From assembly GCF_039539965.1 (NCBI RefSeq), contig NZ_BAABED010000001.1:992001-1056000 (forward strand): DNA of 64,000 nt. Reading direction: 5' to 3'. The DNA comes from Arthrobacter methylotrophus. GTDB lineage: Bacteria; Actinomycetota; Actinomycetes; Actinomycetales; Micrococcaceae. Numbering within the stretch: the stretch's first letter is position 1; every line of letters starts with the position of its first letter. Below are positions 53,890-61,312 of this stretch, one piece after another. Under the pieces are notes generated by a model that was not told the DNA's origin, ran no database searches, and worked only from the letters and a program-made list of their open reading frames with translations. The position numbers and the translations under genes were made by a program.

Positions 53890-55239
53890 TCAAGGCCGGA
53901 CGGCCTGCAAATCGTTGTTCTTGGGTTCCCGGGTCAACAGGATGAAGATGATGGAGACGATGGACATCACGGCTAAGTAGAAAACCACCGAGCCCGTGTC
54001 CTGCCCTGAGTCCTTGAAGATCTGGGCAACGATCCCGGGGGTGAAACCCGCACCGAGGAGCGTCGCGAGCTGGTAACCGAGCGAGGCTCCCGTATAGCGG
54101 GACGTGGTGCCGAACTGCTCGGACACGAAGGCGGCCAATGGCCCGAAGAGGGTGGAATGGATCATCAGGCCCACGGTGAAGGCAACGAAGATCAGGAAGA
54201 TGTTGTTCGAGGACAACAGCTGGAACATCGGGATCAGATATGCGATGAAGAGCACGAGCCCGCCGATCATCACAGGCCTCCGGCCCAGCTTGTCGGAGAG
54301 CCTGCCGCCAAGGATCACGAAGGCGATCGAGATGAAGGAAGCCGCGGCGAAGGCGTACAGCACGCCCTGGCGATCGGCGCCCTTGGAGACGGCGAAGGTG
54401 ACCGCGAACGTTGCCAGGACCACTTGGAGGGCGAAGCCCGCGGCCCCTGCGAGCATGGTGAAGATGAGGGTTTTAGGCCGGCGAAGGACCTGAAGGAGCG
54501 GAATAACGGCCTTCTCGGCGCCCTGGGCATCCACGCTCCGGGCCACCCTTTCCTGCTCGATCGCGGCTTTGAAGATGGGGCTCTCGGAAACCTTCAACCG
54601 GACGAACATGCCCACTGCAAGCAAGACAAACGAGAGCAGGAAGGGAACGCGCCAGCCCCAAGCAAGGAACTGGGAGTTTGGCAGGGCTGAGAAGGCGCCC
54701 ATGATGAGTGTGCCCAGCACGGCGCCCGACGGCGCACCCGCATTGACGAACGAGGCAGCGAAGCCGCGCTTCCCCGATTCGGAATGCTCCAATGCCATCA
54801 AGGCGGCTCCGCCCCACTCGCCACCCACCGCGATGCCCTGGAAAACCCGGAGCACAACAAGCATCACGGCGCCCCAGGGACCGGCCACGGAAGCACCCGG
54901 GACCAGGCCGATCAGCGCGGATGCCAAGCCCATGACCAACATGGACACAATGAGCATCCCCTTGCGTCCGAGCTTGTCGCCGAAGTGCCCGAAGATGACT
55001 CCACCCAGCGGGCGCGCTACGTATCCTGCGGCGAAAGTTCCGTAGGCGGCCACGACGCCCACCCAGTCGTCCAATCCCGTGAAGAAGACCTTGGGGAAGA
55101 CCACGGCCGCGGCTGTGGCATAGAGCAGGAAGTCGTAGTACTCGATGGTGCTGCCCAGGTAGCTGGAAGCAATGACGGTGCGTGCTTCCTTGCGCCTGGT
55201 GGCTATGTCCATGGATTGAAGCTGCGATATTTGGGACAT
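53890..55239 (-). CDS. MFS transporter, metabolite:H+ symporter (MHS) type
   Basis: A 449-residue transporter with 12 predicted helices. ASYLGSTIEYYDFLLYATAAAVVFP, RPLGGVIFGHFGDKLGRKGML and RVFQGIAVGGEWGGAAL are typical of the MHS family (shikimate, ketoglutarate, benzoate-type acids). It probably imports the acid that the neighbouring CoA ligase activates. 40 bases upstream of the ligase gene and 43 after the MaoC gene. Confidence 0.88.
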   Translation of the reverse strand: MSQISQLQSMDIATRRKEARTVIASSYLGSTIEYYDFLLYATAAAVVFPKVFFTGLDDWVGVVAAYGTFAAGYVARPLGGVIFGHFGDKLGRKGMLIVSMLVMGLASALIGLVPGASVAGPWGAVMLVVLRVFQGIAVGGEWGGAALMALEHSESGKRGFAASFVNAGAPSGAVLGTLIMGAFSALPNSQFLAWGWRVPFLLSFVLLAVGMFVRLKVSESPIFKAAIEQERVARSVDAQGAEKAVIPLLQVLRRPKTLIFTMLAGAAGFALQVVLATFAVTFAVSKGADRQGVLYAFAAASFISIAFVILGGRLSDKLGRRPVMIGGLVLFIAYLIPMFQLLSSNNIFLIFVAFTVGLMIHSTLFGPLAAFVSEQFGTTSRYTGASLGYQLATLLGAGFTPGIVAQIFKDSGQDTGSVVFYLAVMSIVSIIFILLTREPKNNDLQAVRP

Positions 55240-55282
55240 CGTTGTTCCTTAAAGCAGGAGGAGGGGCTGTGTGAAGAACGGC

Positions 55283-55738
55283 TTATTTGTAGAAGCGGGC
55301 GAGGAATTCGGCGACGACGGCGGGGCGTTCCTGGTCTTCGATGTTGATGGTGGCGTTGACTTTGATTTGGGCGCCGCCTTTGACTTCGGTGACTTCGGCG
55401 ATGGTGGCGTGCATGCGGACTTTGGAGCCGGCTTTGACGGGGGAGGTGAAGCGGACTTTGTCCAGTCCGTAGTTGACTTTGGTGGTGACGCCGTTGACGT
55501 CGAAGAGCTCGCCCCAGAAGGGGATGATGAGGGAGAGCGTGAGGAAGCCGTGGGCGATGGGGGCGCCGAAGGGGCCGTCCTTGGCGCGTTCGGGGTCGGT
55601 GTGGATCCATTGTTGGTCGTCGGTGGCGTCGGCGAACAGGTTGATTTGTTCCTGGGTGATTTGGCGGTAGTCGGTGGTGCCGAGGTCCTTGCCGGTCAGG
55701 GTGGGCAGGGTGTCGAAGTCGACGACGAGACGGGGCAT
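55283..55738 (-). CDS. MaoC-family (R)-hydratase
   Basis: A 151-residue hot-dog-fold protein from the ATG at 55738 with AGGAGG 6 bases upstream; the same frame is open much further upstream but overlaps the acyl-CoA dehydrogenase. The catalytic Asp/His motif is FADATDDQQWIHTDPERA, followed by GPFGAPIAHGFLTLSL. It hydrates enoyl-CoA substrates and would act after the acyl-CoA dehydrogenase. Very strong third-position G/C bias. Confidence 0.9.
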   Translation of the reverse strand: MPRLVVDFDTLPTLTGKDLGTTDYRQITQEQINLFADATDDQQWIHTDPERAKDGPFGAPIAHGFLTLSLIIPFWGELFDVNGVTTKVNYGLDKVRFTSPVKAGSKVRMHATIAEVTEVKGGAQIKVNATINIEDQERPAVVAEFLARFYK

Positions 55739-55779
55739 GGCGGCCTCCTGGTAGTTAGTGATGGGTGAAAGGGGACGGT

Positions 55780-57018
55780 TTAGCGGGTGAAGGCGCTTTC
55801 GCCGGTGAGGGCGCGGCCGATGATGAGGGCGTTGATGTCGTGGGTTCCTTCGTAGGAGTAGACGGCTTCGGCGTCGGCGTGGAAGCGGGCGACGTCCGTT
55901 TCCAGGGTGATGCCGTTGCCGCCGGCCAGTTCCCGGGCGAGGGCGACGGTTTCGCGCATCAGCAGGGACGTCTGCATTTTGGCCAGGGCGGAGTCCTGGT
56001 CGCGGTAGAAGCCTTTGGCTTGTTGTTCGGTGAGCCGGACCACGAGGGAGAGGGAGGCGGTGAGGTTGCCGAGCATGCGGGCGAGTTTTTCCTGGACGAG
56101 TTGGAAGGAGCCCAGGGGCCGGCCGAACTGTTGGCGGTTCTTGACGTAGGCCAGGGCGGCTTCGAACGCGCCGGCCTGGATGCCGGTGGCGATCCAGGCG
56201 ACGTCCGAGCGCATGGCCTTGAGCATCGCGGCGACGTCTTTGAAGGAGTTCACGTTGTGCAGGCGCATGGATTCGGGGACCCGGACCCCGTCGAGGGTGA
56301 TGTGCGCGTTCTGCATCATCCGTAGCGATGTTTTGCCGTGGATCTTCTCCAGGCTCACCCCGGCTGCCTGGCGGTCCACGAGGAACGCTTTGACCTGGCC
56401 GTCGGCGACGTCGCGGGCGAACACGGCCAGGACGTCGGCCGTGGATGCGCCGCCGATCCAGCGTTTGGCGCCGTCCAAAACCCAGGTGCCGCCGTCGGGG
56501 TTTGCTTCGAAGCGGGCGGTGGTGGAGAGGCCGCCGGCGATGTCCGAACCGTGCTCGGGTTCGGTCAGGGAGAAGACGCCTTTGAGGGAGAAATCGATGA
56601 CGCGCGGCATCCACGCGCGCTGCTGCTCCTCGGAAGCCCCGACCCGGATCGCGGTCCGGAAGAGGCCTGCCTGGGCGGTGTACCAGGTGGCCAGGGAGGC
56701 GTCTGTGCGGGCGAGTTCGAAGACCCGGAAGCCCTGGTAGATCCCGCGGGCCGGCCTCCGCTCTGCACCCGGGGCGCCGGTCAGTTCGGCCGGTTCCATC
56801 AGGTCCAGATCGATGAGCGGCTGCGCCAGCTGTTCGGGGAACTCGCCCCGTTCCCAGTACCCGGCCAGCAACGGCTTGGCCTCGGCGTCCAGGAAGCCCC
56901 GGAGCCGGGCCAGGACCCGGCGCTCGTCCTCGCTGAGGAGGGACTCGGCGTCGTACCAGTCCGCTACGGAGTACAGGCGCTCCTGGACTGTGGTTTCCCT
57001 GGCGGTCTCGGTGCCCAT
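55780..57018 (-). CDS. Acyl-CoA dehydrogenase
   Basis: A 412-residue flavoprotein. FSLTEPEHGSDIAG is the FAD/substrate loop, WVLDGAKRWIGGAS follows, RQQFGRPLGSFQLVQ is in the third domain, and the catalytic base region is YSYEGTHDINALIIGRALTG. The EGTHDIN motif and overall sequence recall the glutaryl-CoA dehydrogenase subgroup. It introduces a double bond into a CoA thioester, feeding the MaoC hydratase encoded 41 bases downstream. One base separates its start from the amidohydrolase stop. Confidence 0.92.
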   Translation of the reverse strand: MGTETARETTVQERLYSVADWYDAESLLSEDERRVLARLRGFLDAEAKPLLAGYWERGEFPEQLAQPLIDLDLMEPAELTGAPGAERRPARGIYQGFRVFELARTDASLATWYTAQAGLFRTAIRVGASEEQQRAWMPRVIDFSLKGVFSLTEPEHGSDIAGGLSTTARFEANPDGGTWVLDGAKRWIGGASTADVLAVFARDVADGQVKAFLVDRQAAGVSLEKIHGKTSLRMMQNAHITLDGVRVPESMRLHNVNSFKDVAAMLKAMRSDVAWIATGIQAGAFEAALAYVKNRQQFGRPLGSFQLVQEKLARMLGNLTASLSLVVRLTEQQAKGFYRDQDSALAKMQTSLLMRETVALARELAGGNGITLETDVARFHADAEAVYSYEGTHDINALIIGRALTGESAFTR

Positions 57019-57019
57019 T

Positions 57020-57907
57020 TCAACCGTCCAGTCCGAGCAGGCGGACGGCGTTGTGCTTGAGGATCTTGGGCCGGACCTCGTCCTTCAGGGGCAGCTCGGC
57101 GAAGGCCCCGAGCCATTTCTGCGGGGTGATGAGCGGGAAGTCCGTGCCGAACAGGACCTTGTCCTGCAGTACCGAGTTGGACATGCGGACCAGGGATTCG
57201 GGGAAGTACTTCGGGGACCAGCCGGACAGGTCGATGAACACGTTCGCTTTGTGGGTCGCGATGGAGTTGGCCTCGTCCTGCCAGGGCACCGAGGGGTGGG
57301 CCATGATGATCTGCAGTTCCGGGAAGTCCGCGGCCACCGCGTCCAGCAGCAGCGGGTTGGAGTAGGCGAGCTTGATCCCGTAACCGCCGGGCAGGCCCGC
57401 GCCCATGCCGTTCTGCCCGGTGTGGAAGATCGCCGGGAGTCCGAGTTCCTGCAGGGTTTCCCAGAGCGGGTAGAACTGCTCGTTGGAGGGATCGAAGCCC
57501 TGCAGGGAGGGGTGGAACTTGAAACCGCGGGCACCCAGTTCGACCGCCTGGTGCTTGGCTCCCTGGAGGGCCTCGGACCCGGTGCGGGGGTCTACGCTGC
57601 CGAAGGGGATCAGCACGTCGTTGTTCTTCGCGGCGCCGGCGATCAGTTCCGGGATGTTGTTGGGTTCGTGCTTGAGCTGGGTCCGGGCGTCCACGGTGAA
57701 CACGACCGCGGCCATGTTCAGCTCGCGGTACAGCTCGGCTATCCGGTCCAGGGACGGGGTGCGGTCCCCGGCCTTGAAGTACTTCGCCGAGGCTTCCGTC
57801 AGGGCCTCCGGGAGGGATCCGTGGCCGTGGCCGTCCACTTCGAGATGGACGTGCATGTCGATCGCATCGAGTTTCGCTGCGTCGATGCCTAATTCGTAGC
57901 GTGCCAT
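57020..57907 (-). CDS. Amidohydrolase-family (TIM-barrel) enzyme
   Basis: A 295-residue amidohydrolase-2 protein. The N-terminal metal motif is AIDMHVHLE (HxH). RGFKFHPSLQGFDP, IFHTGQNGMG, IMAHPSVPW and the C-terminal VLFGTDFPLITP give the remaining His and Asp ligands. Members include decarboxylases (ACMSD, gamma-resorcylate) and hydrolases. In this operon it may decarboxylate or hydrolyse a ring-derived acid, but the substrate is unknown. Two bases after the SDR gene. Confidence 0.87.
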   Translation of the reverse strand: MARYELGIDAAKLDAIDMHVHLEVDGHGHGSLPEALTEASAKYFKAGDRTPSLDRIAELYRELNMAAVVFTVDARTQLKHEPNNIPELIAGAAKNNDVLIPFGSVDPRTGSEALQGAKHQAVELGARGFKFHPSLQGFDPSNEQFYPLWETLQELGLPAIFHTGQNGMGAGLPGGYGIKLAYSNPLLLDAVAADFPELQIIMAHPSVPWQDEANSIATHKANVFIDLSGWSPKYFPESLVRMSNSVLQDKVLFGTDFPLITPQKWLGAFAELPLKDEVRPKILKHNAVRLLGLDG

Positions 57908-57909
57908 GA

Positions 57910-58863
57910 TCAGCGGGCCGCCGTTGCCGAGGCGCCGGCAGGTTCGGGTTGCAGCTCGGCCGGCAGCGGCAGGAATTCCTCGCCGTAGCTTTGCAGGTTT
58001 TCCTTGCTGAAAAGTTCCGCGGCCTGCCCGCGCAGGGCCTCGTAGTCCCAGCCGCCCTTGCGGTATTCGGTGGTGGCCGCTTGCGGGTGCGTCCAGAGCT
58101 GCAGCCGGTCCCCGCCGGCACCGATGGCCTGGCCGGTAATGTTTGCGGCTTCGTCGGAGGCGAGGAAAGCAACCAGGCCCGCGACGTCCTCTGCCGTGCC
58201 GAAGCCCAGCTCGTGGCGGAAGAAGGACGGCATCGCCTCACCGCGCTCGTCCGCTTCCACGGCCTTCTGGAAGTACGGGACGGTCTTGGTCATCGCCGTC
58301 GCGGCCACGGGGATCACGGCATTGACGGTGACCCCGGCCTTCTTCATCTCCAAAGCCCAGGTCCGGACCATGCCCACGATGCCGGCCTTGGCCGCGGCGT
58401 AGTTGCTCTGGCCGAAGTTCCCGCGCTGACCCGTCGGGGAACCGATCGTGATGATCCGGCCCGGGATGTTGTTCTCCTTGAAGTACCCGAACGCCTCGCG
58501 GACGCAGGTGAAGGTGCCCTTCAGGTGCACGTTGATGACCAGGTCGAAATCCTCGTCGCTCATCTTCAACAGGGACTTATCGCGCAGGATCCCGGCGTTG
58601 GTCACCAGGATATCCAAACGGCCAAACGCCTCGAGGGCACCGGACACGAGCGCCTTCGCGGCCTCCGTGGTGCCCACCGGAACCACGACGGCGGTGGCCT
58701 TGCCGCCGTCGGCCTCGATCTGCGCGAGGGCCTGCGCCGCCGTTTCGGCGTTCACGTCATTGATGACGACGGCGGCACCCCGGCGGGCGAGTTCCCTCGC
58801 GTAAGCCAGACCCAGACCCTGCCCGCTGCCGGTGACGATCGCAACCTTGCCGTTCAAACTCAT
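57910..58863 (-). CDS. Short-chain dehydrogenase/reductase (MFE-2-like)
   Basis: A 317-residue SDR from the ATG at 58863 with GGAG 7 bases upstream; the same frame continues upstream into the MarR region but has no homology. NAD(P) motif VTGSGQGLGLAYA, NAG motif, catalytic Ser in ITIGSPTGQRGNFGQ and YAAAK. It has a C-terminal extension of ~60 residues (FSKENLQSYGEEF...). It resembles the 3-hydroxyacyl-CoA dehydrogenase part of peroxisomal-type multifunctional enzymes, so it would oxidise the MaoC product. First gene of the reverse catabolic operon. Confidence 0.9.
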   Translation of the reverse strand: MSLNGKVAIVTGSGQGLGLAYARELARRGAAVVINDVNAETAAQALAQIEADGGKATAVVVPVGTTEAAKALVSGALEAFGRLDILVTNAGILRDKSLLKMSDEDFDLVINVHLKGTFTCVREAFGYFKENNIPGRIITIGSPTGQRGNFGQSNYAAAKAGIVGMVRTWALEMKKAGVTVNAVIPVAATAMTKTVPYFQKAVEADERGEAMPSFFRHELGFGTAEDVAGLVAFLASDEAANITGQAIGAGGDRLQLWTHPQAATTEYRKGGWDYEALRGQAAELFSKENLQSYGEEFLPLPAELQPEPAGASATAAR

Positions 58864-58930
58864 GACCTGCTCCTTTGCCCGTTCCCTGTGCATCCGGCCG
58901 TTCGGCATGGGATGCTGTTCTTCTTCCATG

Positions 58931-58963
58931 AGAATACGTATAATTGAAAATGTCAACGATTGA
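58931..58963. promoter_or_regulatory. Divergent promoter with candidate MarR operator
   Basis: Plus strand: TATAAT (58939-58944) points at marR. Minus strand: TTGACA (58956-58951) points at the operon. Over them lie TTGA-N5-TCAA (58944-58956) and TCAA-N3-TTGA (58953-58963), symmetric AT-rich half-sites suited to a MarR dimer. This is the most AT-rich patch of the area. Confidence 0.55.
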
Positions 58964-58987
58964 TTTTGAAGATTATTGGAGTTTGTT

Positions 58988-59458
58988 ATGACGATCGAAG
59001 CGAAGGCCGGGCAACAGTCTGCCGCAAAGGACCGGCTGGCAGACGCTCCGATCAGCCAGGACGCGGGCTTCCTGCTGGCCAAACTCCATGCGGGCGGCTC
59101 GGTCGTGAACAACCGGGCGCTTGCGGAGTTCGACCTCAAGGAACGCTCGTACTCGGTGCTGATTCTTGCCGACAGCGGCCTGGAGCCCACCCAGCGGGAG
59201 CTGGCGGACTTCCTCAGCCTCGATCCCAGCCAGATCGTTGCCCTGGTGGACGAGCTTGAAAAGCGGAAGCTCGTGACCAGGGCGCCGGGCAAACAGGACC
59301 GCCGCGCCAAGACCGTGACGGCCACGGCAAAAGGAAACCAGCTCCTGGCACAAGCCGCCATTGCTGCCCGCCGCGCCGAGTCCGAAGTCCTCTCCGCGCT
59401 GGACGCCGAGGAAGCCGCGCAACTCAAAACCCTCCTGCGAAAAGCATTGTGGGGCTAG
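58988..59458 (+). CDS. MarR-family transcriptional regulator
   Basis: A 156-residue winged-helix regulator from the ATG at 58988 (GGAG 8 bases upstream). The core includes RSYSVLILADSGLEPTQRELADFL, the recognition helix LDPSQIVALVDELEKRKLV and the wing TRAPGKQDRRAKTVTATAKG. It is divergent from the catabolic operon and probably represses it until a pathway acid or CoA ester binds. Confidence 0.92.
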   Translation: MTIEAKAGQQSAAKDRLADAPISQDAGFLLAKLHAGGSVVNNRALAEFDLKERSYSVLILADSGLEPTQRELADFLSLDPSQIVALVDELEKRKLVTRAPGKQDRRAKTVTATAKGNQLLAQAAIAARRAESEVLSALDAEEAAQLKTLLRKALWG

Positions 59459-59556
59459 GTGGGTAGCCCTCAGTTCACCCTCGGCGTAGGGCGGAACGGA
59501 CTAAGGCCGGCAGTGTTTTCGTTGATATAGACACCACCGGTTACAGGAGGTGCACG

Positions 59557-60555
59557 ATGAGTACGTCGCCGGAACAGAATTTTCCCGAGGACATGCCTGA
59601 TGCCCCGTCGGACGAGGAAGCCTTGGATGCCTACTCGCGGACGGTCATGCGCGTCGCAGAGTCGGTCACGCCGCATGTTGCGGCTTTGGAAATGAGTAGT
59701 CCGCGAAGGAACGGCCAAGTCAGGATCGGAAGCGGATCGGCCGTGGTGTTCACGGGGGACGGCTACATGCTCACCAACGCCCACGTGGTCTCGGGACTCC
59801 GTTCAGGGCGGGCGATATTCGCAGACGGCACACACACCGACGTTGAACTCGTCGGTGCCGATCCTTTGTCCGACCTCGCTATTGTCCGGGGGCATCGTGC
59901 CCCGCCGCCTGCCATCCTGGGCAACGCGGAATCTTTGCGCGTGGGCCAATTGGTGATTGCCGTGGGCACTCCGCTGGGCCTGGCAGGATCAGTGACTGCC
60001 GGCGTCGTCAGCGGCCTCGGACGGTCCATACCGGTGAGGTCTGGCCGTCACAGCAGGGTCATCGAGGACGTCATCCAAACGGACGCCGCATTGAACCCAG
60101 GAAATTCCGGGGGTGCCCTGGCTGATACAAAGGGGCGGATCATCGGAATCAATACCGCCGTGGCCGGCCTGGGGCTCGGGCTCGCGGTTCCCATCAACAC
60201 CACGACTCAACGGATCATTGCCGCCCTGCTCAAGGACGGCCGTGTCCGCCGCGCCTACCTTGGCTTGGTGAGCACCCCTATTCCGTTGGATGCGAGCGCG
60301 GTCATCCGGACAGGCCAGAAAGAAGCGCTCCGGGTGGTGGAAGTCATAGCAGGATCCCCGGCGGAGCGGGCCGGGCTGCTTGCGGGCGATCTGGTCCTGA
60401 GTGCCCAATCGCGCGCAGTATCCAGTGCTGAGAGCCTTCAGAAACTCCTGTTCTCCCAAGCAATAGGGGAGCCGTTCCCCCTGACGGTCCTGCGAGAGGG
60501 CGTCACTCATGGATTGGTGGCGGTGCCAAGCGAAATGACCGACACTGACTCATGA
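59557..60555 (+). CDS. HtrA/DegP-like serine protease without a membrane anchor
   Basis: A 332-residue protein with an AGGAGGTG ribosome site. Trypsin-like domain with catalytic His76 (TNAHVV), Asp106 (DLAIV) and Ser184 (NPGNSGGAL), then a C-terminal PDZ domain (about 235-320, VVEVIAGSPAERAGLLAGDLVL). No signal peptide or membrane helix is visible in the acidic N-terminus, unlike most actinobacterial HtrA proteins, so it may be cytosolic or use another route. Confidence 0.9.
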   Translation: MSTSPEQNFPEDMPDAPSDEEALDAYSRTVMRVAESVTPHVAALEMSSPRRNGQVRIGSGSAVVFTGDGYMLTNAHVVSGLRSGRAIFADGTHTDVELVGADPLSDLAIVRGHRAPPPAILGNAESLRVGQLVIAVGTPLGLAGSVTAGVVSGLGRSIPVRSGRHSRVIEDVIQTDAALNPGNSGGALADTKGRIIGINTAVAGLGLGLAVPINTTTQRIIAALLKDGRVRRAYLGLVSTPIPLDASAVIRTGQKEALRVVEVIAGSPAERAGLLAGDLVLSAQSRAVSSAESLQKLLFSQAIGEPFPLTVLREGVTHGLVAVPSEMTDTDS

Positions 60556-60560
60556 GAACA

Positions 60561-60582
60561 GCCGGGGCCATCATGCCCCGGC
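60561..60582. terminator. GC-rich hairpin between convergent genes
   Basis: GCCGGGGC and GCCCCGGC pair around CATCAT, directly after the protease stop and before the stop of the 44-codon gene on the other strand. Weak T-run. Confidence 0.6.
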
Positions 60583-60586
60583 CGCT

Positions 60587-60721
60587 TTACTTCTTCCTCA
60601 AGTGGGCCACAGGGTCCACGCCGGTGTCGGAATCGTGCTTTGCACGCTTCGCTGCGCGTTTCTCCTTGATGGACTTGATACTCTTCTTCGTCTCGTGCTG
60701 GTGAGGCGCTTTGTCAGGCAT
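60587..60721 (-). CDS. Small basic protein (44 residues)
   Basis: ATG at 60721 with GGGAG upstream. It reads MPDKAPHQHETKKSIKSIKE at the start and ends DSDTGVDPVAHLRKK. It is very rich in Lys and His with no membrane helix. Its own ribosome site, its complete codon run and the adjacent hairpin support a real gene. Nucleic-acid or ribosome binding is possible from charge alone; I do not recognise the family. Confidence 0.6.
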   Translation of the reverse strand: MPDKAPHQHETKKSIKSIKEKRAAKRAKHDSDTGVDPVAHLRKK

Positions 60722-60760
60722 GTCATGCTCCCTAACTACGGGTCCTCTATGGAGACCCTG

Positions 60761-60790
60761 CAAAGAGGGTCCTGAAAGGCCCTCTCTTTG
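60761..60790 (-). terminator. Imperfect hairpin after the hypothetical gene
   Basis: CAAAGAGGG pairs with CCCTCTCTTTG with a 2-base bulge, 67 bases beyond the stop of the minus-strand gene at 60857. Confidence 0.35.
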
Positions 60791-60856
60791 TAAGTTACGC
60801 CTGTTTCAGGCGAAAGCAACCAGGCGCCGGAGGCGCCAGAAACAACGCCCAAGTAA

Positions 60857-61231
60857 CTACCCCTCGGACGCCGGGACGTCCACGAGGCCCACGAAGCGCG
60901 AGCCGATTCCTTCGTACTCGCTGCGGACCTCGCCAGGCAGGATTCCGGGAACCTCGCTGTTGCGGTGATGCCCGCAGAAGACGTAGGTGAACTCAGGCCA
61001 CCACTTCTTGGGACGTACGGCCTCGGTATAACCGCACACGACACAGCTCAGGTGCACCCAGACGGGTCGTTTGCCGGTGCGGTTGGCTCGCGATTGGACG
61101 AGCCATTGCGGTGGGTTGTCCTGCAACTCGTCCAGCTCGGCCTGGGTGAGTCTGGGCGGGATGCCGTGGCGCTGGGCCATTTCCATCGGAATATCAAGGG
61201 CCAGTGCGGCGTCACGTCTGCTAATCACCAT
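60857..61231 (-). CDS. Conserved hypothetical protein with Cys/His cluster
   Basis: A 124-residue soluble protein. The N-terminal half has LTQAELDELQDNPPQWLVQSRANRTG, a phrase resembling part of the actinobacterial DUF5997 family. The middle has VHLSCVVCGYTE and YVFCGHH, which could form a zinc site (CxxC plus CxHH). Both the DUF link and the zinc site are judgements by eye. Function unknown. Divergent from the DHA2 transporter. Confidence 0.7.
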   Translation of the reverse strand: MVISRRDAALALDIPMEMAQRHGIPPRLTQAELDELQDNPPQWLVQSRANRTGKRPVWVHLSCVVCGYTEAVRPKKWWPEFTYVFCGHHRNSEVPGILPGEVRSEYEGIGSRFVGLVDVPASEG

Positions 61232-61300
61232 TCAACGATACGGGACTGTGGCCGTGGCGGGATCGCGCAGGAATCCGGGCGGTGGGCGGGCCAGCAGGGG

Positions 61301-61306
61301 TAGGCT
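61301..61306 (+). promoter_or_regulatory. -10 box (TAGGCT) of the leaderless DHA2 transporter
   Basis: TAGGCT, then 6 bases, then the ATG at 61313; no Shine-Dalgarno sequence. Same spacing as rmlB. Confidence 0.55.
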
Positions 61307-61312
61307 GTGCTC

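Noticed and set aside
55271..58947. Long plus-strand open frames opposite the catabolic operon
   Set aside because: They encode low-complexity Gly/Asp/Val- or Arg-rich sequence and arise from the codon bias of the minus-strand genes, which have clear family motifs.
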